Shown: in pieces, positions 51,991-61,930 of the stretch | Layout of the letters: each line of letters opens with the position of its first letter | How positions within the stretch are numbered: position 1 is the first letter of the stretch | Assembly (NCBI GenBank): GCA_017617065.1 | Contig: JAFZWP010000013.1 | Span: 248,001-312,000 of the forward strand | Source: Bacilli bacterium | GTDB taxonomy: Bacteria > Bacillota_I > Bacilli_A > ML615J-28 > CAG-698 | DNA: 64,000 nucleotides | Direction of reading: 5' to 3' | Position numbers and translations under genes: made by a program | Notes under the pieces: model-generated | Databases searched by the model: none | What the model saw: only the letters and a program-made list of their open reading frames with translations | What the model was told of the DNA's origin: nothing

Positions 51991-53109
51991 CTAAATATCC
52001 ATCTTGAAGCAACGTCTTCTCTTGTTTTGAATATGATCAAAATTCTTCATAGTATTTTGAATATGAGCGTTGTTTTCAAGCATTAAATTTGTTTCTAGGT
52101 GATCGAATCCTTCATCTTTTAAATAATTAACAAGTAAACCTATCATTGAAGAAGCAATACCACGCGATTCATATTCAGGTAGTACGCCAATCAATCCTAA
52201 ATCGATAACTTTTGGATTTTTCTTTGCTTTTAAAAATCTAATAAGGAATGGAATTGTAATGTGTCCTCTTGATTTTCTTACCGCATCACTAATTGATGGA
52301 AACATCAATGCAAATCCCACAGGTTTATTTTCCTTATCAAGTATTAACATTAAGTCTTTAGCTCTAACAAGCATCTTAAAGTCTTTTACATATGCAGCCA
52401 CAATTTCTTCATTTAATGGCATTGTGCCATATAATCTAGAATAACATTTATCGATTAATTCAAATACACCATCTACATAATCTCTAATGTATTCTTTTAA
52501 ATTTTTTGCTTGATATAATCTTAAATCATATCTTTTAAGCATCATACCACCAACTCTTATTAACTTTTCGTTAATAACTTCTGGAGTTCTTAACTGAAAT
52601 TCTAACCAGTCAACATCTTTAGTAAAGCCAAAGTTTTCAATTAGTTTTTGGTAATATGGATAATTGTATTGTTCTTCATAAGTTTGTAATTGATCAAAAC
52701 CTTCAATTAACAATCCTTCTCTTTCTAAATCAGAATATCCAAGTGGGCCAACAAACTCATTCATTCCTTTAGCTTTTGCCCAATTTAGCACTTCGCTAAA
52801 TAAGGCGTTTGCTACTTCTTGATTATCGATAGAGTCAAATCTTGTAAATCTTACACGTTTTTGATTCCATTTTTCATTAGCAGGTTTTTGAATAATTCCC
52901 TGAATTCTACCAACTACCTTTCCATCCATGTATGCTAAATAAAAACATGTATCGCATACTTTATTGAATGGATAATCTTTTTTAAAAATATTTTTTTCGC
53001 CACCATATAACATTGGCACAAAGTATTCATTTCCTTTATATAAACTAAGTGGAAAATCAATGAATGCTTTGATTTCTTTTTTTGTTTTAACCTCTTTGAT
53101 AGTAATCAT
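51991..53109 (-). CDS. GNAT-like acyltransferase family protein
   Basis: From the ATG at 53109 (AAAGGA upstream) the 372 residues have an N-terminal part with YLAYMDGKVVGRIQGIIQ and EFVGPLGYSDLEREGLL, and a C-terminal GNAT-like core with IDLGLIGVLPEYESRGIASSMI, the acetyl-CoA-binding motif A (Q/R-x-x-G-x-G/A-like). It belongs to a group of large GNAT proteins of unknown substrate. It overlaps no gene and stops 8 bases before FakA begins its frame, so it is likely co-transcribed with fakA-fakB, hinting at a link to acyl groups. Confidence 0.7.
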   Translation of the reverse strand: MITIKEVKTKKEIKAFIDFPLSLYKGNEYFVPMLYGGEKNIFKKDYPFNKVCDTCFYLAYMDGKVVGRIQGIIQKPANEKWNQKRVRFTRFDSIDNQEVANALFSEVLNWAKAKGMNEFVGPLGYSDLEREGLLIEGFDQLQTYEEQYNYPYYQKLIENFGFTKDVDWLEFQLRTPEVINEKLIRVGGMMLKRYDLRLYQAKNLKEYIRDYVDGVFELIDKCYSRLYGTMPLNEEIVAAYVKDFKMLVRAKDLMLILDKENKPVGFALMFPSISDAVRKSRGHITIPFLIRFLKAKKNPKVIDLGLIGVLPEYESRGIASSMIGLLVNYLKDEGFDHLETNLMLENNAHIQNTMKNFDHIQNKRRRCFKMDI

Positions 53110-53263
53110 ATTAATCCTTTCTAGGTAACATTTACGCATTAATACCCATTCTATCAATTATATTATACCCCATTTCCCCTAATTATTCTTTTCTTCCTTG
53201 ATTAATTGATGAACAAACGGGCTCATTTTGTATATTTTCTTTCTTTTAAAAAAAATAATTGCA

Positions 53264-53305
53264 TAAAAAAAGCTGAAGTTTTATTCTTCAGCTTCACTTT
53301 TTTTT
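53264..53305 (-). terminator. Terminator after the VWA lipoprotein gene
   Basis: A 9-bp stem (53270-53278 with 53286-53294) and a 7-base loop with a minus-strand T run. The rest of the 150-base gap up to 53158 shows nothing I can name. Confidence 0.8.
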
Positions 53306-53309
53306 ATTA

Positions 53310-54626
53310 TTATGATAATGGAGTGGATTGACTTTGACGCCAATAGATTGCTTCGCCAAAATCACCAGTGTGAAATCCATTAATAAGTCTTACCAAACAA
53401 TCATTTAGTAGTTCTACTTCTTCTTTTTCTTCTGTTGTTGCTCCAATATGGTCTCCACCGATTCCTGAATCATTTGTTAAATGAACATAAACGCCATTAG
53501 TCAAGATTGATTGGCATCTAAAGAAATATTCGGTTTGTTTATCAATACCACTCGAAGCAATAGTTAAAATCCTAACTCCCAATGAAGCAAATTTATCAAC
53601 GGTTCCAGCCCATGATGCAACATCTTTATTATGCGCCGGTGCATCAGCTACATGTACTAATATTTTAGTAGATGTACCAGATGTCCATTGCTGTGCAGCA
53701 GCCTTGGCAAATGCCACCTCGACTGCTTCTGGAAAATCTCCGCCTCCTTGGGCAGATTGTGCATTTAAAAATTCTAGTTGCGCATTAATATCTTCTGTAA
53801 AGTCATTATATAGCGTTATATACTCATCGTTTTGATCACGATACATCATAATACTAAGTAGAATACGAACATTATTATTTGCTTCTTTAACTTTTTTGAT
53901 TACATCTGTTATCTCTGCTTGTAAATATTTGATTTCATCACCCATAGATCCTGTAGCATCAATTACAAACATTATTTCTATTAAATCACTGCTTACTTCT
54001 GTAACTTCAAGATTATATGCTTTATCACCACTAACTTCATCTTCGATTGTTACTAAATTGCCATCTTTATCTAAATAATCAATCTTCAGTTTATAACTAT
54101 TTCTTTCTTCTTTTGCAAAGACATAGCACATACCATTAGCATCAGTCAGCCCAACAAATTCAACATTATCATCATTAATCAGCGTTACTTTTGCAGATGT
54201 CCCTTTTGGAAATGATAATGCGATTCGATTTGCGGATTTGAAAGCAAAATCTTTATCATATGATTGGAATATACCGGCACCTTCTTGATTAGATGTTACT
54301 AGACTATGCCAAAAATCATATTTTTGATTATCCATCGTAGCTGAAGCTGTTAATTGACCAGCAGGAATTTTCGTATTAATAGCACCATCTTCCCCTGATA
54401 TGTCTCCGCCAGAGCCAGATGCTCCCGAAAAAGCACTATCATATGCGTAAGGTGAATCATCATCACTACGAGAACCACCTTCTTCGTAACTAAACCATCC
54501 ACCGCCTCCCGATTCTTTTGACCCAGGATCAGCTGATGTCGTGCCCCCTTGGTTAACTATTTTAGAACTGCATCCAATTAATAGAACCACAAAAATTATA
54601 ATTACTAAGCTTATATATTTTTTCAT
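53310..54626 (-). CDS. VWA-domain lipoprotein
   Basis: The 438 residues start with a lipoprotein signal (lipobox LLIGC, Cys19), then a Gly/Ser/Asp-rich low-complexity stretch (about 25-85) like a flexible stalk. A carboxypeptidase-regulatory-like beta domain follows (about 140-200), then a von Willebrand factor A domain (about 215-430) with the MIDAS motif VIDATGSMGDE (Asp223), the conserved Thr/Asp region GGGDFPEAVEVAF and VHVADAPAH. It should bind a metal and a protein partner at the cell surface. It is a single-gene unit. Confidence 0.88.
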   Translation of the reverse strand: MKKYISLVIIIFVVLLIGCSSKIVNQGGTTSADPGSKESGGGGWFSYEEGGSRSDDDSPYAYDSAFSGASGSGGDISGEDGAINTKIPAGQLTASATMDNQKYDFWHSLVTSNQEGAGIFQSYDKDFAFKSANRIALSFPKGTSAKVTLINDDNVEFVGLTDANGMCYVFAKEERNSYKLKIDYLDKDGNLVTIEDEVSGDKAYNLEVTEVSSDLIEIMFVIDATGSMGDEIKYLQAEITDVIKKVKEANNNVRILLSIMMYRDQNDEYITLYNDFTEDINAQLEFLNAQSAQGGGDFPEAVEVAFAKAAAQQWTSGTSTKILVHVADAPAHNKDVASWAGTVDKFASLGVRILTIASSGIDKQTEYFFRCQSILTNGVYVHLTNDSGIGGDHIGATTEEKEEVELLNDCLVRLINGFHTGDFGEAIYWRQSQSTPLS

Positions 54627-54691
54627 AATGAGTCTCCTTTTTTATTAATATACTAATATAACAAATGAATTCTATTATTTTCTAATTTTTT

Positions 54692-56116
54692 TTATCCTTG
54701 GATACTTTCGTAATCAACACCTTTTGTTTCTTTAACTTTAAGTAACAATAATACTACAGATATTGCTACACATGGAACAGCAAAGATTAAGCAAGTTAGC
54801 CAAATAGGCATAAATAATATACCAATATTAACAAAAGCAAATCCGACAGCCATGCCAGCATAAACTAGTAATCCTTCAGCACCAATGATCGATGCTCTAA
54901 TATCTGTTGGGACCATTTCGGTTGAGATTATTTCCATATAATCTCTACCAATCCAATATCCACCAATATATAGCCCATAAAATCCACCAATAACATATGG
55001 ATTAAAATCCATATGGTTATTAGCACCATATACGAATAAACCAAAGCTTACTACACATATAAAGCCAAAAATAACTATTATTTTCTTTCTACCAATCTTA
55101 TCAGCTAAAAAGCCTGATAAGATAACTGAACAACAATAAATTAATGGATATGGGAATAATGCTTTAGTAATATCAGCTGTAGACATTGATGCACTAGCCA
55201 TAATTGATTCATAATAAGTCATTGCTATTATTGCCGCATCAAATATTGTCTTAATAATAACAAGTGTTCTTAATTCTTTATGTTGGAAAATATACTTAAT
55301 GGCATTAAAGATACCGCTCTTATTAGCGTTAGCTTTTTTAGCTTCTTTTTGTTTTCTTTCTTCTTCAATTCTAACATCAAATGGTATTTCTAAATATTTA
55401 AGCCTGTCATCCACAAATACTTTTGATTCTTTAGCTAAGAAGAATACAATTACCGCAAATGCAAGTCCAAAAATACCAGGAAGCAAATATATATTACGCC
55501 ATAATGTTGGATCATTTTTCATAACAGTTGCTCTAAGTAATGGAATAAAGAATGTACCAAGAGCTCCAAGTCCTTTTAGAAGTGAATAAATTGTAGCTCT
55601 TTTGGCACTAGGTGCTTCTTCTAGAATATATAATATTTGAATATCATGACTAATAAAGAAACTAATAAAGAAACTACCAATTAAAAATCCCCAATATGTT
55701 TTAGAAAAGAATACAATGATTAAACCAAGTGCCATTCCGATTGTGGAAATGATAAATAATGGCTTACGGCCATATTTATCACCCAACGCTTTATAAAATG
55801 GAACAAGTAATCCGAGTACATAACCGACTAAGTTAAAAGTACTATTTAAAGCTAAACCTTCTTCATATAAGTAATCTTTACCAAATAAATGGCCATTAAC
55901 AAAGAATTCATTAATGTAACAAGATGTTACATTTGAATTAACGCTAGTAACAAAATTATCTAGTAAATCTACAAGTAAGATAATCCCAATTAATACTGCT
56001 AAGTATCCTACGTATCTACCACTATTTTTAATCTTTTGTAATCTTATATATTGTCTTTCTTCAAACAATCTTCTTTTTTCTAGTTTTCTTTCTTCTTTAC
56101 TTGTAATAGTTTCCAT
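54692..56116 (-). CDS. MFS transporter
   Basis: From the ATG at 56116 (AGGTGG 6 bases upstream) the 474 residues have a basic cytoplasmic N-terminus and 12 predicted helices. The loop motifs DKYGRKPLF and DKIGRKKII are the MFS motif A copies of the two halves. A long charged central loop (about 235-275) separates the halves. The substrate cannot be read from the sequence; the sugar-porter-like motifs suggest a solute symporter. Its ribosome-binding site lies inside the last codons of the DUF2804 gene. Confidence 0.85.
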   Translation of the reverse strand: METITSKEERKLEKRRLFEERQYIRLQKIKNSGRYVGYLAVLIGIILLVDLLDNFVTSVNSNVTSCYINEFFVNGHLFGKDYLYEEGLALNSTFNLVGYVLGLLVPFYKALGDKYGRKPLFIISTIGMALGLIIVFFSKTYWGFLIGSFFISFFISHDIQILYILEEAPSAKRATIYSLLKGLGALGTFFIPLLRATVMKNDPTLWRNIYLLPGIFGLAFAVIVFFLAKESKVFVDDRLKYLEIPFDVRIEEERKQKEAKKANANKSGIFNAIKYIFQHKELRTLVIIKTIFDAAIIAMTYYESIMASASMSTADITKALFPYPLIYCCSVILSGFLADKIGRKKIIVIFGFICVVSFGLFVYGANNHMDFNPYVIGGFYGLYIGGYWIGRDYMEIISTEMVPTDIRASIIGAEGLLVYAGMAVGFAFVNIGILFMPIWLTCLIFAVPCVAISVVLLLLKVKETKGVDYESIQG

Positions 56117-56118
56117 AA

Positions 56119-57114
56119 TTACCACCTATTATGAGCAAATTCTGTAAATGCCCAAAAATCTTTAATCTGTATATAGTTATCATCTATTTTTATATAACCA
56201 TTAAAATAACCAAATACTTGATGGCATTCATTATCAACCCATAACATTTTAGTTTTAGTATGATTATCATATACTGGTTTCATCTTAAAACTAAATTTGC
56301 CATCATCACTTAGATATGACCAATCATCCATAAAAGCTTCCGGATTAAAAGTTATTTCAACTTTACCAAGTTTATAACTTTTACCATCGTAAAAGAATAT
56401 GTTTTCAGTTCCGTAGTCGTTATTACCAAATTTACCAATATTAAAACCAAACAGTTTACCATTTACAATTCCCGATCCACTTCCCCACACCCATTGGTGT
56501 TTAAATGGTAGTACGCCTCTTCCCCAGTCAAGTAAAGCAAATGATTTATCTTCTAACTCATACTTTTTATCACCAAAGCGAATTGATCCATATGCTCTCA
56601 TTAAACAATTCTTTTGATTTAAATAAAACTCTTTCTTCTTCTCAAATGGTGTAGAAACTAAAATATGATCCTTTTGCGTCTCTTGCATCTTTATGTTAGC
56701 GTGACACTCACCAAGTGTTTTATCATTAGCTCTAAATTCAATAAATCTAAATTGACCTATTTTTCTAAATTCTAAATGATAATCCTTATCTTCATAAATT
56801 ATACTGCTATCAATGCTAGCATTATTATCCATCTTTACTTTTTTAAATGGTAATAATTTACTTACATTAAATGAGTTATTGTTACCATATTCAAATAAAG
56901 TAATGTTAATGGAAGTAGCATAAGATACATGACCAATAATTGCATACATTGAAAACTTCGGATTAATGATTTGGTAAAAATCCCACTCTTTTAATTTAAA
57001 AGGTGCGATTTTTGCTTCTTCAATATTATAATCTACTACTCCACTAAATCCGTATCCAAATGTTTGAGGTAGTCCATTAACAAATAGTTTTGTTCCTTTT
57101 TCAATTAGTTTCAT
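56119..57114 (-). CDS. DUF2804 family protein
   Basis: The 331 residues are beta-rich and contain the family hallmark SFALLDWGRGVLPFKHQWVW followed by GSGSGIVNGKLFGFNIG. DUF2804 proteins look like lipocalin-type barrels or the AttH/HtpX-like fold and have no proven function. Its ATG overlaps the TGA of the upstream lipoprotein gene (ATGA) and its stop overlaps the start region of the MFS gene, so the three are translated together. Confidence 0.85.
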   Translation of the reverse strand: MKLIEKGTKLFVNGLPQTFGYGFSGVVDYNIEEAKIAPFKLKEWDFYQIINPKFSMYAIIGHVSYATSINITLFEYGNNNSFNVSKLLPFKKVKMDNNASIDSSIIYEDKDYHLEFRKIGQFRFIEFRANDKTLGECHANIKMQETQKDHILVSTPFEKKKEFYLNQKNCLMRAYGSIRFGDKKYELEDKSFALLDWGRGVLPFKHQWVWGSGSGIVNGKLFGFNIGKFGNNDYGTENIFFYDGKSYKLGKVEITFNPEAFMDDWSYLSDDGKFSFKMKPVYDNHTKTKMLWVDNECHQVFGYFNGYIKIDDNYIQIKDFWAFTEFAHNRW

Positions 57115-58157
57115 TTTAATTCGCTAGGGATAATTATAAACTCCCATTTCCCATCAGTATTAATAAATATAGCACCTTTTATATTAATAACTTTACCCAA
57201 GTTATTATCAATTATCTTTTTAGCGTCTTTATCGCTACCTATATTGTTATGTATAAATGAACAATTACTTATATTTATAATAACTTCACTATTCTTTCCT
57301 TCAATATAGTAAGCATATCCACCCGCATCATTATATGCTTTAATAGTTCCTTCAAACTTAACAAAATTTAAATATACTGATGTATCAGTATCTTTCATTT
57401 TTGAAAAATCATTAAATACTATTTCTTGATAATTTATAGTTTTACTACCTTTGCTAATTAATTCTACGCTTACGCCTAAATCATCCCTAGATGTAATTAT
57501 AGGGAAAATCCCATATTTACCACTAAAGCCTTTTACTTTAACTTTATCACCAACTTTTAAATTATATAGTTTATGATAATAGGCCGCATCTACAAATATA
57601 TAATCAGTTCCATCTGATACAATCAAATTATAATAATCATCTTTGCATTCTTTAATCCAAACAATTTCTACTTCAGTTTCAATATATTTAGGATTATCTA
57701 ATTTACAATAATCTTTAATCTTACTGATTGAATAATTTAGATCAGGTGCTTTTTCATATACAGTGATATTAAACTCTTTAGTGTAAATTGCCCCATCACT
57801 ACTAAGTAGTTTTGCGGCTAACATTGCTTTCCCATATAAAGTAGAATCAATATCATCATCATAATCTATTTTATTAACAATAGATGTGACACCATCTAGA
57901 ATGTTTAAGCTAGCACAACTATTTACATAGTTATCACCTTTATCACTAATAGGTAATAATTCCCAAAGGATATCTTGACTATATTTTTTAGTTTTAAGTG
58001 GCAACTTTTCTCCACCACGAATATTATTTAAATCAAAATCAAATTCAATTGATTCTAATGCTTGTATAAATTCTTCTTCAGTTTTTAATTCTTTTTTACA
58101 GCTAAATAAGAATATACTTAAGACTAAAACTATCATTACATTTATAAACTTCTTCAT
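57111..58157 (-). CDS. Lipoprotein with OB-fold-like domain
   Basis: From the ATG at 58157 (AGGAG about 10 bases upstream; the TTG of the longer ORF has none) the 348 residues have a lipoprotein signal ending FLFSCKK (Cys about 19), an Ig-like segment (about 35-120) and two OB-fold-like units (about 140-225 and 240-345) with VKVKGFSGKYGIFPII. Similar OB-fold lipoproteins in gut Firmicutes may be parts of secreted nucleases, but no catalytic residues are seen here. It heads an operon with the DUF2804 and MFS genes. Confidence 0.7.
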   Translation of the reverse strand: MKKFINVMIVLVLSIFLFSCKKELKTEEEFIQALESIEFDFDLNNIRGGEKLPLKTKKYSQDILWELLPISDKGDNYVNSCASLNILDGVTSIVNKIDYDDDIDSTLYGKAMLAAKLLSSDGAIYTKEFNITVYEKAPDLNYSISKIKDYCKLDNPKYIETEVEIVWIKECKDDYYNLIVSDGTDYIFVDAAYYHKLYNLKVGDKVKVKGFSGKYGIFPIITSRDDLGVSVELISKGSKTINYQEIVFNDFSKMKDTDTSVYLNFVKFEGTIKAYNDAGGYAYYIEGKNSEVIINISNCSFIHNNIGSDKDAKKIIDNNLGKVINIKGAIFINTDGKWEFIIIPSELK

Positions 58158-58239
58158 ATTAATAAATCTCCTAAATAAATTATACAATATGTTTCACAAA
58201 TTTTTAATTATTATTTACGCTACTTGATTTTACTAGCAA

Positions 58240-58268
58240 AAAAAGAAGAACTTGCGTTCTTCTTAACC
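58240..58268 (-). terminator. Terminator after the GDPD gene
   Basis: A 9-bp stem (58243-58251 with 58256-58264) with a TTGC loop and a minus-strand T run, overlapping the stop codon. Confidence 0.75.
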
Positions 58269-59270
58269 AAATACTTCATTAAATAATTCAGGATCATCTG
58301 TCATTATGCAATCACACCCAAGGGAAGCTAAATGTTTCATTTCATCCGCATCATTTATTGTCCAATATTGGACAGCTATACCTCTTCTATGTGCTCTTCT
58401 TATAATAGCCTTACGATCTAGTGTTAGTTTAATACCTTTAATCTTATAAGATGTAGGGATTTGTAAACATGTAAAGTCAGCATTATTAAATAAATTCACA
58501 CCAAGTAGCTCTGTAATTATAAATCCTGCAGCATCACCAGTCGATGCTCCTCTAAGAAGAGTCGGGTGATTATTTCTTAAATCAGCTGATATCTCATCGT
58601 GAAATGTACCAATAACTACATTATTTTTATAATTAGGGTATTTATTAGTTAGCAAGTCATCAAGTGCATTAGCAGCAGCATAACCTAATTCATTACCATT
58701 CTTTATTTCTACAATAAATAACAAATTTGGCTTTTCTTCATAGAATCTTTCGAATAATTTTCCCACTTCTAATATTTGTAAACCTTCACTAGCTAATACT
58801 TCTTTTCTATTAGCTTGATCAATTGTGACTAAATTGCGATATGGATAATTACCATTTTTATCTTGAAAGCCATAGCCAAAATTAAAATTCTTTAATTCTT
58901 CTAGTGTGTAATCAGCAATATAGTGTTTCTCTTTAGTATTATCAAATAAGGCAACATCACTCATTCGATCAATATATCCATCATGACTAAAAACTATTTT
59001 ACCATCTTTAGTAATCCATATGTCTGATTCCACAATATCTATATTATAATCTCTAACTGCACTTTCATATGCTTTTAAGGTGTTTTCTGGATTAGTTAAA
59101 GATCCTCCACGATGTGCTGCTAGCATTGGGCGTGACACACTTTTATCCTTAATAAACACATTATTAGTAGATACTTTTTTTGGGGGAATAACATTTATCA
59201 CTAAAAAGAACAAAGTGATACTTGCAAGAACAATTCCTAAAACCATTAAAACTTTATATTTCTTTTTCAT
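58263..59270 (-). CDS. Membrane-anchored glycerophosphodiester phosphodiesterase
   Basis: The 335 residues start with a membrane helix (about 6-26). The GDPD domain has AAHRGGSLTNPENT, ESDIWITKDGKIVFSHDGY and the C-terminal TIND and DDPELF segments, so the catalytic His residues and Ca-binding Glu/Asp are present. It hydrolyses glycerophosphodiesters to glycerol 3-phosphate and an alcohol, outside the membrane or at it. There is no GlpQ-like partner transporter nearby. Confidence 0.93.
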   Translation of the reverse strand: MKKKYKVLMVLGIVLASITLFFLVINVIPPKKVSTNNVFIKDKSVSRPMLAAHRGGSLTNPENTLKAYESAVRDYNIDIVESDIWITKDGKIVFSHDGYIDRMSDVALFDNTKEKHYIADYTLEELKNFNFGYGFQDKNGNYPYRNLVTIDQANRKEVLASEGLQILEVGKLFERFYEEKPNLLFIVEIKNGNELGYAAANALDDLLTNKYPNYKNNVVIGTFHDEISADLRNNHPTLLRGASTGDAAGFIITELLGVNLFNNADFTCLQIPTSYKIKGIKLTLDRKAIIRRAHRRGIAVQYWTINDADEMKHLASLGCDCIMTDDPELFNEVFG

Positions 59271-59298
59271 ATAAACCTCATCTTTCTAATTACATTAT

Positions 59299-59333
59299 AT
59301 AAAAGAAAGAGTTTTTTTAAAACTCTTTCTTAA
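59299..59333 (-). terminator. Terminator of the GT8-PlsC/CrtO-like pair
   Basis: A 13-bp perfect stem (59303-59315 with 59319-59331) with a TTT loop; the stop of the CrtO-like gene lies in the loop. Confidence 0.75.
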
Positions 59334-59895
59334 TACTTATTTCATATAATCTAACCAGTTTTGGTAAATTATATTTTAATATAAATGCCGGTAATACTAT
59401 TAAAATAGCATTTACAATTGCAACTGGCATTGCAACACATAACCACAAATTAGAATTACCTGTATACATCTTAAAATCAAGTAACATTATTAAAAATGAT
59501 GCTGGTACACTCCAAAAATGAATGATTATTCCATAACATGCTTCTAGTATATATCTAGATAAATATGCTGAATCTTTAGGGTTAGCAATTTTGTTTTTCC
59601 TAAAGCCCGTAAACATACCAAGTTCTGGCACATGTTCTTTCCATTTTTTAACACCAATTAATTTATAAAACTTTAATTCGCCTTTAGTAGTATTAAATAT
59701 CTTCTTATGATAATCAAAATATTTTTCTGGCATTTTACGAATAACAGTAGCTACTATTGCATCAATTATTATAACTATTATTACATAAGCTACAACTGCT
59801 ATTAGGTAAATGTACCACTCATACATTGGATTAAAGGCAATATTTAATCCACTAATGATTCCCATCATTATTAGAATAATAAATATGTAGGCCAT
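59317..59895 (-). CDS. CrtO-like membrane acyltransferase family protein
   Basis: The 192 residues have four predicted membrane helices. The loop with GVKKWKEHVPELGMFTGFRKNK resembles the conserved K-W-K-D-x-L-P-E-x-G-x-F pattern of the CrtO family, which acylates a glycosylated carotenoid in staphyloxanthin synthesis. No carotenoid genes are present, so the real acceptor is probably another glycolipid, perhaps the product of the GT8-PlsC fusion one base away. The family call is by this motif and topology. Confidence 0.65.
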   Translation of the reverse strand: MAYIFIILIMMGIISGLNIAFNPMYEWYIYLIAVVAYVIIVIIIDAIVATVIRKMPEKYFDYHKKIFNTTKGELKFYKLIGVKKWKEHVPELGMFTGFRKNKIANPKDSAYLSRYILEACYGIIIHFWSVPASFLIMLLDFKMYTGNSNLWLCVAMPVAIVNAILIVLPAFILKYNLPKLVRLYEISIKKEF

Positions 59896-59896
59896 T

Positions 59897-61669
59897 TTAT
59901 TCTACCTTTGTAGTGTATTCAAGCTTTACGCCGTATGTAGCTTCATACACATCTTTCCACGCTTTATCATGGCATGATTGTAAGTATTCTATATTCTCTT
60001 TGTAATTTAGGTCATTTCTTGGATAAATTGGTTTCAGAATATGTAAAGTATAAGCTAAGATGTTATCACCATCTTTATTAACTTTATCAGTTTCTCTCAT
60101 GGTGATAAATGTTGGGATAATTGGATAATCAAATTTTGCGGCAAACCTAAAAGCACCTGCTTTTGTAGGTTTAGGTTTACGATAATTCCACCACATTGAT
60201 TGTTCTGGATAAATTAAAATCATATGACCTTTATTTAACCAATATCCTACACTATCTATCATTTGTCTCATTACATCAAAGTCATTAGCTAAAGGTAAGC
60301 TATTACAATATCTCATAAATCTACCAAATAAACCTGGGAATGTATAATTACCTTCTTTAATAATCTTAAATAAACGTTTATGATGATATTTCTTAACAGC
60401 TTTATGAATTGGAATACTATCAAATGGGTTAAAGTGGTTGCTAGTTATAATTGCTCCACCTTTAACCTTTTTTATGTTTTCAACCCCAATATAATCATCA
60501 ATGACAATATTACCTAATTTAATTTGATGATTAAAGTATTTAAAAGAATAATAAGTAAAGATTCTCGCTCTAACTTTATTAGCAATTCTTTTTTGTTTAT
60601 AATCTACATCACCTACGTGAAGTGGCGTATAAGGTGGGTCGTTTTCCACATCCATATCAAACTTACCTTCAAGTTCTAATGCTTTAATCTTTTCATAAAC
60701 TTCACTACGTTCAATATTTAAACTATAATATGTGTCTTCTTGTTTAATTACTTTTGCACAATCTTTATAGTTTTCAGGATGATTTGCTTCATATGTACAT
60801 AACTTAATTAAGTTATGCATTCCTTCATCTTCGGCTTTAATAAACTCTTCCGTAATACTATTTAATCTATCTTTAATTTTAGCTTCTAAATTTAACTTCT
60901 TAACATAATGCCAGAAATGTTCTTGATACATAATATTATTTCTTTTCCATGGTTTATAAATCAAATTATAATGAATCAAAGATATATCAGTACATCTATC
61001 TCCAATTGGCATCACGTTCCAAGACATAGGAAGATAAGTAATTCTATCCTTACATAATACATTTAATAAATCTTGGTCTTGAGCAACTCTAAAAGCAGTT
61101 GTTTTAGATAATTCATAAACCCTACTTAACAAATGATTTTGTCTCATTGCTTTTAAGTTCATTACTAGTACGCCAGCATTAAAATAATCTTTACTACTTA
61201 TACCTAAAGCATTTGTAGTGTAGTCGTTAAACTCCTTAACAAAACCAACACTTGCATCAGGTACGGCTGCTACTAAATTATCACCTAATTCTACTTTATA
61301 CAAATTAGCTAAATCATCTAATACTACTATATCTGAATCTAGGTAAATTGCTTTATCAATAAAGAAGAATGTATTAGGTATTAATAATCTATAATATGTG
61401 GTTAGTGTATAATAATCTCTTAATTTAAATCTATTTTCCATTTGACCTAAAGATCCACTTACATTATAGAAACTAAATTTAAAGCGATGATGTTTAAGTT
61501 TTTTTAATTTCTTTTTAGAAGCTTTGCTTAAACCATTATGAAGCACATAAAATGTATAAGCAAATGATTCATCTTTTGCATTGTCAATGATCGAAGCAAT
61601 TGTTACTTCTAGAAAATCAATGTAATTGTCATCAACAGCAAAAAATACCGGAATTCTTTTTCTTTTCAT
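59897..61669 (-). CDS. Fusion of a GT8 glycosyltransferase and a PlsC-type acyltransferase
   Basis: From the ATG at 61669 (AGAGGTATAAA upstream) the 590 residues hold a GT8 domain (about 5-290) with PVFFAVDDNY, the metal-binding YLDSD (111-113), FNAGVLVMNL and LIHYN, and a PlsC domain (about 395-585) with SNHFNPFDS (His412-x4-Asp417), YPEQS and KAGAFRFA. A linker of about 100 residues separates them. It could glycosylate a lipid and acylate the product, making a glycolipid (inference). The CrtO-like gene follows directly. There is no signal peptide. Confidence 0.85.
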   Translation of the reverse strand: MKRKRIPVFFAVDDNYIDFLEVTIASIIDNAKDESFAYTFYVLHNGLSKASKKKLKKLKHHRFKFSFYNVSGSLGQMENRFKLRDYYTLTTYYRLLIPNTFFFIDKAIYLDSDIVVLDDLANLYKVELGDNLVAAVPDASVGFVKEFNDYTTNALGISSKDYFNAGVLVMNLKAMRQNHLLSRVYELSKTTAFRVAQDQDLLNVLCKDRITYLPMSWNVMPIGDRCTDISLIHYNLIYKPWKRNNIMYQEHFWHYVKKLNLEAKIKDRLNSITEEFIKAEDEGMHNLIKLCTYEANHPENYKDCAKVIKQEDTYYSLNIERSEVYEKIKALELEGKFDMDVENDPPYTPLHVGDVDYKQKRIANKVRARIFTYYSFKYFNHQIKLGNIVIDDYIGVENIKKVKGGAIITSNHFNPFDSIPIHKAVKKYHHKRLFKIIKEGNYTFPGLFGRFMRYCNSLPLANDFDVMRQMIDSVGYWLNKGHMILIYPEQSMWWNYRKPKPTKAGAFRFAAKFDYPIIPTFITMRETDKVNKDGDNILAYTLHILKPIYPRNDLNYKENIEYLQSCHDKAWKDVYEATYGVKLEYTTKVE

Positions 61670-61744
61670 TTTATACCTCTTTCTTAATGCATATAATAAA
61701 CAAATATACAAATGATATTTTATTCTTTTTAGTATGCTTTGCAT

Positions 61745-61890
61745 ACTGACAAATAAATATAATTTGTATATTAATCTACATTCATTGTATCAATTGTTAA
61801 TTAATTAACCTACCTACGATATGTAAAGTATGTAAACAGTAATAAATACCACTCTACTACTAGTAGAATAAGCTCTCTACCGAGGCAAAT
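61745..61890. other. Gene-free stretch upstream of the GT8-PlsC gene
   Basis: About 180 bases between the fusion gene and the next gene downstream. It holds a 7-bp hairpin (61731-61737 with 61741-61747) and a weak hairpin around a CTACTAGTAG palindrome near 61855. I see no gene, tRNA or known riboswitch; a -10-like TATTAT may drive the fusion gene. Confidence 0.3.
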
Positions 61891-61930
61891 AAAAGAAAGC
61901 CATTCAGGATTGAATGGCTTTCACATTTAT
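61888..61930 (-). terminator. Terminator of the zinc-finger/nuclease-like gene
   Basis: A 12-bp perfect stem (61895-61906 with 61911-61922) with a GGAT loop and a minus-strand T-rich run. Confidence 0.85.

Noticed and set aside
57111-57114. Mollicute-like code with TGA read as tryptophan
   Set aside because: TGA ends genes in ATGA overlaps here and at yidD/pepT, and no conserved domain is broken by TGA; tryptophans are coded by TGG.
61840-61900. tRNA-like pairing around CTCTCTACCGAGG
   Set aside because: No cloverleaf, no T-loop or CCA-compatible acceptor stem could be drawn.
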